Shown in pieces: positions 17,730 through 25,868 of a stretch of 64,000 nucleotides of DNA. A program made the translations under genes and the position numbers. Location of the stretch: contig JAWKZG010000005.1 in the NCBI GenBank assembly GCA_041396125.1, positions 186,001-250,000 on the forward strand. The letters are read 5' to 3'. The stretch's first letter is position 1. Each line of letters opens with the position of its first letter. Origin of the DNA: JAWKZG01 sp041396125 (GTDB lineage Bacteria; Pseudomonadota; Gammaproteobacteria; Competibacterales; Competibacteraceae). Below the pieces are notes generated by a model, which made no database searches, was not told the origin of the DNA, and worked only from the letters and a program-made list of their open reading frames with translations.

Positions 17730-18284
17730 TCAATCTGCCGTCACAGGATTGTTTTGTTTATGCGGTGAGGACCAGCAATGCGTCATAATAAAATCCGCGA
17801 TTTCGCACGGTTGGTTAAGGTTCAGCAGAGGAACAGCGACTGATTGTGCCAGTGGTGCGTCGGTAGCCACAGCAATAATGTCCGGATCATCTGGTGCCAG
17901 CAAAGGGTGCCCCAGGCTTGGCCGATACAGCTCGATCTTGGGCAAAGGATAGTATTTATAACCCTCTACCAGAATCAGATCCAGCTCATCCGTATCAAAC
18001 TGCCCCAGAAATTCCGCCAGACTCAAGCGAGCGCCGGCCGGATACTGACGCAACACTGCACTGCGCCGGCGTGAAGCCACCACCACCTGCTGCGCGCCCG
18101 CCTGGCGCAACACGAAGCTGTCTTTGCCCGGACGGTCCAGTTCAAAGGCATGATGACTGTGTTTAATCAACCCCAGGCGCAGCCCTCGTGCTGTTAACAG
18201 CGGGATAACCTGGCATAACAAGGTTGTTTTACCCGTGCCGCTAAACGCTGCAAATCCAATCAGGGGTTTGGGTGATAATGTCAT
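17730..18284 (-). CDS. mobB: Molybdopterin-guanine dinucleotide biosynthesis adaptor MobB
   Basis: GTP-binding adaptor that assists MobA in adding GMP to molybdopterin to form the bis-MGD cofactor. The 184 residues contain the P-loop GFAAFSGTGKTTLLCQV at the N-terminus, the family motif LIKHSHHAFELDRPGKDSFVLRQAGA and LILVEGYKYYPLPKIELYR (Walker B region). I start at the ATG at 18284; a TTG 27 bases upstream would add nine unlikely residues. No mobA or moa gene is nearby, so it is a single gene, on the minus strand upstream of the glg operon. Confidence 0.93.
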   Translation of the reverse strand: MTLSPKPLIGFAAFSGTGKTTLLCQVIPLLTARGLRLGLIKHSHHAFELDRPGKDSFVLRQAGAQQVVVASRRRSAVLRQYPAGARLSLAEFLGQFDTDELDLILVEGYKYYPLPKIELYRPSLGHPLLAPDDPDIIAVATDAPLAQSVAVPLLNLNQPCEIADFIMTHCWSSPHKQNNPVTAD

Positions 18285-18522
18285 TACGTGTTCGCTGCAA
18301 ACCGTGGCCAAGATTTAAGTTTAACGGATTAGTCCGGCAAGCATAAGCGTATAGCATGTCCCATCCAAAACTAAAGAATTTTCGTAGTAACTCGATAAGG
18401 AATGAAATTTTCTGCACACTCTATCGTCAAACTTGGCGTAAGGGCAGCTGACAATCGATCTCGATCAGTGTGATACCTTATACTTCATAACTTTTATAAT
18501 CCCGTAACGTGGACGATTTATT

Positions 18523-19281
18523 ATGGCGAACTCATCTGTTTCTTTTCTCAAAGCTCTGGCTTTTCCCTTCCTGCTGAGCGCGTTTGCAAGCAGCGCATTG
18601 GCTCAATCGGATAACACCGCTACCGCTACCGGTCCTGATCTCAGCAAACTGGCAGCTGCACTGGGCGGTCGTACGCCGGACAGCATCGGCGAAACCCCGG
18701 TTTCAGGCTTGTATGAAGTCGTGCTGGGATCACAGATTTTGTATCTCACTGCCGATGGCCGCTATGCGGTTCAGGGTGATGTGATCGATCTGGACGCGTC
18801 TAACAATCTGACGGAAAATCGCCGCAATGATTTACGCGCCGCCACGATGCAAAAAGTCAGCGCCGACGATATGATTATTTTCCCCGCCGACGGCGACGCC
18901 AAGTATGAAGTTTCGGTATTCACCGACATTGATTGCGGCTACTGTCGCAAGCTGCATAGTGAAATCAGCGCGTATAACGCCAAAGGCATCACCGTGCGTT
19001 ATCTTGCGTTTCCACGCGCCGGTCTGAATTCCGAATCGTATGATAAAGCGGTTTCCGTCTGGTGCGCCGATAACCCGCAGGAAGCGATGACCAATGCCAA
19101 GCAGGGCGAAGAGGTCGAAGCCAAAACCTGCCCCAATCCGGTTGCTGATGAATACCAGCTTGGGCAACAACTTGGTGTTCGGGGTACCCCCAGCATCGTA
19201 CTGAATAATGGCGAAATGATTCCGGGCTATGTGCCGGCTGATCGTCTGGAACAAACACTGGCGAATCTTGCTGCACAGTAG
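18523..19281 (+). CDS. dsbC: Periplasmic thiol:disulfide interchange protein DsbC
   Basis: Disulfide isomerase that corrects wrong disulfides in periplasmic proteins and is kept reduced by DsbD. It has a signal peptide with a likely cut after ALA at residue 27, a dimerisation domain (about residues 35-100) and a thioredoxin-like domain with the active site CGYC at 138-141 in VFTDIDCGYCRKLH. The cis-proline region is GVRGTPSIVLNNGEMIPGYVP. Two further cysteines (WCADN, KTCPNP) match the structural disulfide of DsbC. A TATAAT box sits at 18495-18500, about 23 bases before the ATG, without a good -35. It is divergent from mobB and convergent with fdxA. Confidence 0.95.
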   Translation: MANSSVSFLKALAFPFLLSAFASSALAQSDNTATATGPDLSKLAAALGGRTPDSIGETPVSGLYEVVLGSQILYLTADGRYAVQGDVIDLDASNNLTENRRNDLRAATMQKVSADDMIIFPADGDAKYEVSVFTDIDCGYCRKLHSEISAYNAKGITVRYLAFPRAGLNSESYDKAVSVWCADNPQEAMTNAKQGEEVEAKTCPNPVADEYQLGQQLGVRGTPSIVLNNGEMIPGYVPADRLEQTLANLAAQ

Positions 19282-19341
19282 ATTAGTGCCTTTTCGGCCC
19301 CATTACAAAAGCCAAAACGGCAAAAGAAAAATGGAAGGTAT

Positions 19342-19448
19342 CAGCAGATAATATCTGCTGGCTGTGACAGTGGGCTATAAGGCGGCACGCCGGCCTGAAC
19401 GAAACAGCGGCGTGCCACCGAATCGGGCACAGAGTCTGCTCTGGCCCG
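19342..19448. repeat. Three consecutive strong inverted repeats between dsbC and fdxA
   Basis: Within 107 bases there are a perfect palindrome CAGCAGATAATATCTGCTG (19342-19360, one-base centre), a hairpin with a 9-base-pair stem GGCACGCCG/CGGCGTGCC (19384-19392 with 19408-19416) and a hairpin CGGGC-A-CAGAG with CTCTGGCCCG (19424-19448). None has a T-run, so none is an ordinary terminator, though the set may end the two converging transcripts. A small structured RNA is another possibility. Confidence 0.65.
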
Positions 19449-19474
19449 AGAGTATTGTTCGGATGAGCGCCGTT

Positions 19475-19798
19475 TTATTTCTCCAGATATTGCAGCTTGT
19501 CTTTGGCATTCGCCCACTCGTCGGCATCATCCGGTGGATCTTTTTGTTGGGTGATCACCGGCCATTGGCTGGCAAGCTCTGCATTAAGCTCCAGAAAATG
19601 CTCCTGTCCGGAAGGTAAATCGTCTTCCGATACAATCGCCTCGACCGGGCATTCGGGTTCGCACAGCGTGCAATCAATGCATTCATCTGGATCGATCACC
19701 AGGAAGTTGGGCCCCTCATGGAAACAATCCACCGGACAAACTTCCACGCAATCGGTGTATTTGCACTTGATGCAGCTTTCAGTAACAACAAACGTCAT
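19475..19798 (-). CDS. fdxA: Seven-iron ferredoxin FdxA
   Basis: A 107-residue ferredoxin with one [3Fe-4S] and one [4Fe-4S] cluster. The cysteine pattern is SCIKCKYTDCVEVCPVDCFHEG followed by CIDCTLCEPECPVEAI, and the C-terminal extension with PVITQQKDPPDDADEW is that of the Azotobacter FdI/Pseudomonas FdxA type. It carries electrons in the cytoplasm; the partner is not clear. I use the ATG at 19798 (MTFVVTESC) with GAGAG about 7 bases upstream, not the earlier in-frame start. fdxA next to mutS is a known arrangement in pseudomonads. Confidence 0.95.
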   Translation of the reverse strand: MTFVVTESCIKCKYTDCVEVCPVDCFHEGPNFLVIDPDECIDCTLCEPECPVEAIVSEDDLPSGQEHFLELNAELASQWPVITQQKDPPDDADEWANAKDKLQYLEK

Positions 19799-19941
19799 AA
19801 TGGTTCTCTCAGGCCAGTCCAAGAAATAATTAAATCATCAATTCTATCCAATGCGAACAGGGCAGTGCTGCGCAGCGTGCCAATCATAACTGCCGCATCA
19901 GGGAAATGCTAAGTCCCGGTGTTTATGAGCTTATTCAAAAC

Positions 19942-22602
19942 TCATAGCAGAGCTTTGAGCTGATACAAAATATCCAGCGCCTGACGTGGACTCAACTCGT
20001 CCGGTCGCAACGCCTGCAAATGCTCCAGCACGGGATGCGGATCTGACACGAACAGTGGAATCTGCGGGTCAGCCGCACGTTTTTTTACTGCTCCTGCGGC
20101 CGCTGTGCCTGAACGCCGCTTTGCAGTTGGGTGTTCCCGCGCTGGCGGCTCGGCGACAGGCAGCTCACGGCTACCAATCTGGCCTGGGCGGGCTTGTTCC
20201 AACTGCTGCAAATACGCTTTGGCACGGGCGATGACCGCTGGTGGCACCCCGGCCAGGGCAGCCACATGCAGACCATAGCTGCGATCCGCAGGTCCGGTCT
20301 GCACCGCATGCAGAAATACAATTGTGTCGTCGTGTTCGACCGCATCCAGATGCACGTTGGCAACACTCGGATAATCGTCCGGCAGGCTGGTCAGCTCGAA
20401 ATAATGGGTGGCGAACAGTGTTAATGCCTGCACCTCTGCGGCCAGCTCCCGTGCGCAGGACCAGGCTAGTGCCAGGCCGTCGTAGGTACTGGTGCCACGA
20501 CCGATTTCGTCCATCAGTACCAAGCTGTTCGGTGTGGCATTATGCAAAATATTAGCGGTTTCCGTCATCTCCACCATAAAGGTGGACCGCCCACCCGCCA
20601 GATCGTCAGCCGCGCCGATACGGGTAAAAATACGATCAATCGGTCCAATAACTGCCTGCCGGGCCGGCACGAAAGCACCGATATGAGCCAGAATGACGAT
20701 CAATGCAGTTTGCCGCATGAAAGTGCTTTTCCCACCCATATTCGGGCCGGTCACAATCAGCATGCGCTGCTGCTCGTCCAGACATAAATCATTGGCGACA
20801 AACGGCTCGGTGGTGAATTGTTCCACCACCAGATGCCGTCCACCCAGAATGCGTAATCCCGCTTGTTCCACCAGCTCCGGGGCACACAACTCCAGGGCAT
20901 CAGCCCGCTCACTGAGCGAGCTTAGTACATCCAATTCGGCCAGTGCCGCGGCACAATCCTGCAACAGAGGCAGTACCGCGATCAAGCGCTCCAGTAAATC
21001 ATCGTACAGCAGCTTTTCGCGAGCCAGCGCCTGTTCTCGGGCACTCAGAACTTTGTGCTCGAAGTCTTTCAACTCAGGAGTGATAAAACGCTCCGCACCC
21101 TTCAGGGTTTGGCGGCGCTGATAATCATCAGGTACAGCGTCAGACTGGCTGCGGCTGACTTCGATATAAAACCCGTGCACCCGGTTGTAACCGACCTTGA
21201 GTCGCTCGATTCCGCTGCGCTTGCGCTCACGCGCTTCCAGTTCCAGCAGGAAGTTATCCGCATTCGTGCTGAGTGCGCGTAATTCGTCCAGTTGCGCATC
21301 GTAGCCCGGTGCGATAACACCACCATCACGGATTAACACTGGCGGGGTTTCGACCACAGCCTGGCAAAGCAGCTCATGGGTTGTCGGCGGCAAATCCAGC
21401 CGACCATACAATTGCACCAGCAAAGCCGGCTCCGCTGCGGCCAGCAAATCTCGCAAGTCCGGCAACCGGCCCAGCGCCGCCCGCAACCCGATCAGATCAC
21501 GCGGGCGCGCCGAACGCAAAGCTATGCGCGCCAGGGTTCGCTCTACATCACCGATGCCGCGCAGTGTATCGCGCAGTGCCTGATAACAGGCGTCGTTCAG
21601 AAGCCAGTGAATAGACTGTTGCCGGGCCTGCAAAATAGATCGGTCACGCAGGGGCCGATTCAGCCAGCGTCGCAGCAAACGGCTGCCCATCGGCGTGACA
21701 TTGCGATCCAGCACGCCAAACAAGGTCTGCTCGTGCTGCCCACTCAGACTGTATTCCAGTTCCAGATTACGCCGGCTGGCAGCGTCCAGGATTACGCTGT
21801 CTTCGCGTTGTTCTACACTCAGACCGGTCAGGTGCGGCAATGCGCTACGTTGAGTATCTTTGACATATTGCAGCAGGCACCCCGCCGCCGCGACCGCCAG
21901 TGGCATGTTCACGCAACCGAAACCATCCAGACGCTGTACCTGAAACTGACCGCACAACGCCCGCACAGCACTGTCCAGTTCAAAGTACCAGGGTGGTTGT
22001 CGACGCAGGCCGCGCCGCCCGGACAGCGCGTCGGGCAGACGGGTGTCCTCGCTGCATAATAACTCTGCCGGTCGTAACCGCTCCATTTCCCCCAGCAAAG
22101 CTTCATCACCGCTCAGCTCCAGTACACTGAAACGCCCGCCCGCCAGATCCAGCCAGGCCAGACCATAGCGCTGCTGCTGGCGGGTCAGAGCCAGTAATAC
22201 AGTATCGCGCCGTTCGTCCAGCAGGGCTTCATCGGTTAACGTGCCGGGCGTGACAATCCGCACCACCTGCCGTTCGACCGGCCCTTTGCTGCTGGCGGGA
22301 TCACCGATCTGCTCACAGATGGCGACCGGCTCCCCCAGCTTGACCAGTTTGGCCAGATAGCCTTCCACCGCATGGTAGGGCACACCGGCCATCGGGATGG
22401 GTTCACCGGCTGATTGACCGCGGGCGGTCAGGGTAATATCCAGGAGCTTGGCTGCCCGCTTGGCATCTTCAAAAAACAGCTCGTAAAAATCCCCCATCCG
22501 GTAAAACACCAGAATATCGGGATGCTGCGCCTTAATGCGCAAGTACTGCTGCATCATCGGCGTATGCTGGGAGGTACGTTGGGAATTATCGTGCGTTGGC
22601 AT
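19942..22602 (-). CDS. mutS: DNA mismatch repair protein MutS
   Basis: ATPase that recognises mismatches and small loops and recruits MutL. The 886 residues are slightly longer than the E. coli protein. The mismatch-reading motif FYRMGDFYELF is at about residues 34-44, the Walker A motif GPNMGGKSTFMRQTA at about 630, and the Walker B region DEIGRGTSTYDGLALAW about 75 residues later. The C-terminal tail with SPRQALDILYQLKALL is the tetramer/dimer helix region. A linker rich in Arg, Ala and Pro (near residues 800-840) precedes it. It is read on the minus strand, after fdxA. Confidence 0.97.
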   Translation of the reverse strand: MPTHDNSQRTSQHTPMMQQYLRIKAQHPDILVFYRMGDFYELFFEDAKRAAKLLDITLTARGQSAGEPIPMAGVPYHAVEGYLAKLVKLGEPVAICEQIGDPASSKGPVERQVVRIVTPGTLTDEALLDERRDTVLLALTRQQQRYGLAWLDLAGGRFSVLELSGDEALLGEMERLRPAELLCSEDTRLPDALSGRRGLRRQPPWYFELDSAVRALCGQFQVQRLDGFGCVNMPLAVAAAGCLLQYVKDTQRSALPHLTGLSVEQREDSVILDAASRRNLELEYSLSGQHEQTLFGVLDRNVTPMGSRLLRRWLNRPLRDRSILQARQQSIHWLLNDACYQALRDTLRGIGDVERTLARIALRSARPRDLIGLRAALGRLPDLRDLLAAAEPALLVQLYGRLDLPPTTHELLCQAVVETPPVLIRDGGVIAPGYDAQLDELRALSTNADNFLLELEARERKRSGIERLKVGYNRVHGFYIEVSRSQSDAVPDDYQRRQTLKGAERFITPELKDFEHKVLSAREQALAREKLLYDDLLERLIAVLPLLQDCAAALAELDVLSSLSERADALELCAPELVEQAGLRILGGRHLVVEQFTTEPFVANDLCLDEQQRMLIVTGPNMGGKSTFMRQTALIVILAHIGAFVPARQAVIGPIDRIFTRIGAADDLAGGRSTFMVEMTETANILHNATPNSLVLMDEIGRGTSTYDGLALAWSCARELAAEVQALTLFATHYFELTSLPDDYPSVANVHLDAVEHDDTIVFLHAVQTGPADRSYGLHVAALAGVPPAVIARAKAYLQQLEQARPGQIGSRELPVAEPPAREHPTAKRRSGTAAAGAVKKRAADPQIPLFVSDPHPVLEHLQALRPDELSPRQALDILYQLKALL

Positions 22603-22892
22603 AACAGCAGTGTATCGAAACTTCGGGGCATCAAGCTAGGCATTAGCAGCATTGCCGCGCCGCGTTATTGCTTTATAATCCAGCCTCTGCAGTCGCAGCA
22701 ATAGTTCATAAGAACCGATAGCATAACGATTTACAAGCATGCCTCCGGAATTTATAAATCGGCTACGGCACAGCAGACATAACACGGCTGGATTAAACGC
22801 GGACTCATAGCAATCGATTGTTGCTGAACATGTCCTTTTTCCCTATCAGCAACTGCTGTTTAAGCAGCTTTTTACAGTACTAGGCGGTGACC

Positions 22893-23423
22893 ATGAAAGT
22901 TCTGAACTTGTTCCTGGTATTTAGTCTGTTCCTGACAGTACAGGCAGGATGGTCCGCCAAGGCTGGAGCCCAAGAAAACAAACTTCCCGATGTTGACACA
23001 TTGGCTGGCTGGATCGAAACAGGGCAATACGCACAGGCACAGAATGCCCTGAAACAGCATCTTAATAAGGGCACTGAAGATGCACGGATATATTTTCTGC
23101 TAGGCATCGCGCAGTTTCGGCAAGGCGATCTGAGCGCTGCCATCACGACCCTCTCGACAATGACTGAATTATTTCCGCAACTACCTGAAGCCTACATTAA
23201 TCTGGCAGCCGTATATGCTGAGCAAGGTACTTATGAGCAAGCCCGACAGACGTTACTGAAGGCTATTGCCATCGCCCCCGATTCAGCACTGGCGCATATC
23301 AATCTGGGCGATCTTTACGTCCTTATGGCCGAACAGGCCTACCGCCAGGCTAACCGACTGGAGCGCAGCAATACTTATTCGGCTACCCGCGCCGAATTAT
23401 TGCAAACCCTCAATGCCCGTTGA
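22893..23423 (+). CDS. Exported TPR-repeat protein
   Basis: A 176-residue protein with a signal peptide (MKVLNLFLVFSLFLTVQAGWSAKAGA) and about three tetratricopeptide repeats: IETGQYAQAQNALKQHLNKG, then ARIYFLLGIAQFRQGDLSAAI, LPEAYINLAAVYAEQGTYEQA, and ALAHINLGDLYVLMAEQAYRQA. TPRs mediate protein contacts; the partner is probably periplasmic. I use the ATG at 22893; an in-frame GTG lies 6 bases earlier. It precedes pncC by 39 bases on the same strand. Confidence 0.82.
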   Translation: MKVLNLFLVFSLFLTVQAGWSAKAGAQENKLPDVDTLAGWIETGQYAQAQNALKQHLNKGTEDARIYFLLGIAQFRQGDLSAAITTLSTMTELFPQLPEAYINLAAVYAEQGTYEQARQTLLKAIAIAPDSALAHINLGDLYVLMAEQAYRQANRLERSNTYSATRAELLQTLNAR

Positions 23424-23462
23424 CCCCGAAGCCCTGTGCCAGCTCACCCCGAACCCATAAAT

Positions 23463-23990
23463 ATGCTAAATGACCATAACCTTAATCTGCTGGCTCAAAG
23501 TCTGGCTACCGCGCTGTTAGAACGCCAGGCCATGGTGGCAACTGCCGAATCTTGCACTGGCGGCTGGATCGCCAAGATATTAACCGATCTTGCGGGCAGT
23601 TCAGCCTGGTTCGAGCGAGGTTTTGTCAGTTACAGCAACGAGGCCAAACAAGACCTGCTCGGCGTCAGCGCAACAACGCTGCGCCAGCATGGCGCAGTCA
23701 GTGCAGAAACTGTTGCAGAAATGGCACTGGGGGCGTTACAGCGCAGCCGTGCCCAGTATGCCGTGGCGGTCAGCGGGGTAGCCGGCCCGAGTGGTGGCAG
23801 CCCCGAAAAGCCGGTCGGCACCGTCTGGCTGGCCTGGGCCCGGCCAACTCAACCAGGTACACCAGACGGTGTATCAGTGCGCCAGCAGCATTGTTTGTTT
23901 TCCGGCGATCGGGACCAGGTCCGTCGGGCCACCGTCGCTGCAGCCTTGCAAGGCCTGCTGGACGATCTCGCTATCCGCCAGGTCGACTAG
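23463..23990 (+). CDS. pncC: Nicotinamide-nucleotide amidohydrolase PncC (CinA C-terminal family)
   Basis: Deamidates nicotinamide mononucleotide to nicotinate mononucleotide in NAD recycling; long known as the competence/damage-inducible CinA domain. The 175 residues form a single domain with the motif ATAESCTGGWIAKILTDLAGSS, then RGFVSYSNEAKQDLLGVS and VSGVAGPSGGSPEKPVGTVWLAW, all typical. The start at 23463 (MLNDHNLN) follows an in-frame upstream ATG that lacks support. It lies immediately upstream of recA, as in many gammaproteobacteria. Confidence 0.93.
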   Translation: MLNDHNLNLLAQSLATALLERQAMVATAESCTGGWIAKILTDLAGSSAWFERGFVSYSNEAKQDLLGVSATTLRQHGAVSAETVAEMALGALQRSRAQYAVAVSGVAGPSGGSPEKPVGTVWLAWARPTQPGTPDGVSVRQQHCLFSGDRDQVRRATVAAALQGLLDDLAIRQVD

Positions 23991-24336
23991 CTCTGCCAGT
24001 CAGGCTTGATGCCTGTGCCGGGCTCTTTGATCCAGATTCTTTAGTGGAATACATCCGCCTGCTGCCAGCAGGTACAATTTCCGGTTGGCCGCAAGGCCTT
24101 GCGCAAACGCCTATAAGCTTGTCGCAGCGCTGCCCGTCCGGCAGCCCGGCCCGTGCCATAACTTCTGCCAAGTCGCTAACAGGCCTGATATTGAAGGGCG
24201 AATTACTTGCTTTACCTGCTAGATCAGCGTTTTATCTGGGTGGCGTGCAGTATCGTCCAAGCAGTGAATGGGCTTGCCAATAATTAATTCGTCAGCATCT
24301 CAATCCATTCCCGCCCATTCCCTACACGCGTCATAC
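23991..24336. other. Intergenic stretch between pncC and recA
   Basis: About 390 bases separate the pncC stop and recA start. A plus-strand frame stays open here to base 24283 (for example FDPDSLVEYIRLLPAG), but it starts inside pncC, has no ribosome site and no family I recognise. The recA promoter lies at the end. I see no canonical LexA box. Confidence 0.4.
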
Positions 24337-24345
24337 TGGTATAAT
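24337..24345 (+). promoter_or_regulatory. Extended -10 promoter of recA
   Basis: TGGTATAAT, a perfect -10 hexamer preceded by the TG of an extended -10 element, lies 37 bases before the recA ATG. No good -35 is visible at the normal distance, consistent with an extended -10 promoter. I find no palindrome of the CTG-N10-CAG type near it. Confidence 0.65.
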
Positions 24346-24381
24346 TCGGCGTTTAAATTATTAATTTCACAAGGTGTTCCA

Positions 24382-25422
24382 ATGGATGAGAACAAAAAGA
24401 AGGCTCTTGCCACCACATTGAGCCAGATTGAGCGTCAGTTCGGCAAAGGCTCTGTGATGCGGCTGGGCGATTCAACCGCATCGCGCGATATTGAGACCGT
24501 TTCCACCGGATCGATCGGTCTGGATATCGCCCTTGGTATAGGCGGCTTGCCGCGCGGGCGGGTAGTTGAAATTTACGGCCCGGAATCATCTGGCAAAACC
24601 ACGCTTACGTTACATGTGATCGCCGAGGCACAGCGGGTGGGCGGTACAGCAGCATTTGTTGATGCCGAGCACGCCCTGGATCCCCAGTATGCTGCCAAAT
24701 TGGGGGTCAATGTTGAGGATCTGCTGGTATCGCAACCTGACACCGGCGAACAGGCTCTGGAAATCACTGATATGCTGGTACGCTCGGGAGCGGTCGATAT
24801 CGTGGTGGTGGATTCTGTTGCCGCATTGACACCACGGGCCGAGATCGAAGGCGAGATGGGCGATTCCCATGTTGGCCTGCAGGCCCGTTTGATGTCCCAG
24901 GCGCTGCGCAAGCTCACCGCTAATATCAAGCGTTCCAATACGCTGGTGATTTTTATCAATCAAATCCGCCTTAAAATTGGCGTTATGTTTGGCAATCCGG
25001 AAACCACAACCGGCGGCAACGCGCTAAAATTCTATGCTTCCGTACGGCTGGATATCCGCCGCATCGGCGCTATCAAGAAAGGCGAAGATGTGGTCGGCAA
25101 CCAGACCCGGGTCAAAGTGGTCAAAAACAAGGTTGCGCCTCCCTTCAAGCAGACTGAATTCGATATTCTGTATGGCGAAGGCATTTCGCGGCTGGGCGAA
25201 ATCATCGATCTGGGTGTACAAGCCGGCGTAGTGGATAAATCCGGTGCCTGGTACAGCCACGGCAGCAACCGGATTGGACAAGGCAAGGAAAACGCACGCA
25301 ATTACCTGCGGGAAAATCCCGAACTGGCCAGCGAGCTGGAAGCGCAGATCCGGGCGTATTATTTCAACACGCCGACAGCTGTTCCTATCACTGCTGCTGA
25401 TGAAGACAGCGTCGACGCCTAA
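24382..25422 (+). CDS. recA: Recombinase A
   Basis: ATP-dependent strand-exchange protein and SOS co-protease, 346 residues, the usual length. Walker A is GPESSGKT at residues 66-73, and the family motifs VVDSVAALTPRAEIEGEMGD, LMSQALRKLTANI and TGGNALKFYASVRLDIRR are intact. The C-terminus is acidic (AADEDSVDA). I set the start at the ATG preceded by CACAAGGTG, giving MDENKKKALATTL; an in-frame upstream ATG would add 38 residues not found in RecA. recX begins inside its last codons. Confidence 0.98.
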   Translation: MDENKKKALATTLSQIERQFGKGSVMRLGDSTASRDIETVSTGSIGLDIALGIGGLPRGRVVEIYGPESSGKTTLTLHVIAEAQRVGGTAAFVDAEHALDPQYAAKLGVNVEDLLVSQPDTGEQALEITDMLVRSGAVDIVVVDSVAALTPRAEIEGEMGDSHVGLQARLMSQALRKLTANIKRSNTLVIFINQIRLKIGVMFGNPETTTGGNALKFYASVRLDIRRIGAIKKGEDVVGNQTRVKVVKNKVAPPFKQTEFDILYGEGISRLGEIIDLGVQAGVVDKSGAWYSHGSNRIGQGKENARNYLRENPELASELEAQIRAYYFNTPTAVPITAADEDSVDA

Positions 25423-25849
25423 CCGCGACATACGCGACACAGCACTCGGACTACTGGCTCGGCGCGAACATTCACGGCTGGAATTACACCATAAGCTGAC
25501 CCGGCGTGGTTTCGACTCTGCTGCAGTTTTACAGGTCTTGCAGCAGTTGGTCGATGACGGCTGGCTGAATGAGCAGCGCTATGCGGAAGTCTATGCCAGT
25601 GCGCGCGCCGATAAAGGCTACGGGCCATTGCGCATTCAGCGGGAGCTGCGCGAACGTGGCGTCGAGGATGCGATTATCGACAGCGTATTGGCAGAACTGG
25701 CGGATTTGTGGCAAACCAAATTGCAACAGCTTTGCCAGCGCCGCCTGAGCCCACCGAAAAACTTAGCGGATAAGGCTAAACAGCAGCGTTTTTTACGTCA
25801 ACGCGGCTTTACTTTTGCGCAGATTAACCACTATTTTCGTGATAACTGA
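25400..25849 (+). CDS. recX: RecA regulator RecX
   Basis: Small helical protein that binds RecA filaments and limits their activity. The 149 residues show the three-helix repeats of the family: ALGLLARREHSRLELHHKLTRRGF, VLQQLVDDGWLNEQRYAEVYA and GPLRIQRELRERGVED. The ATG at 25400 overlaps the end of recA by 23 bases in another frame, a common and probably coupled arrangement. Longer in-frame starts lie inside recA and give no homology. alaS follows after 19 bases. Confidence 0.94.
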   Translation: MKTASTPNRDIRDTALGLLARREHSRLELHHKLTRRGFDSAAVLQVLQQLVDDGWLNEQRYAEVYASARADKGYGPLRIQRELRERGVEDAIIDSVLAELADLWQTKLQQLCQRRLSPPKNLADKAKQQRFLRQRGFTFAQINHYFRDN

Positions 25850-25868
25850 ATACTTTAACTGAATACTC

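Noticed and set aside
23552..24283. Plus-strand frame of 243 codons overlapping pncC and running into the recA gap
   Set aside because: Most of it is a shadow of pncC, and the rest shows no known family.
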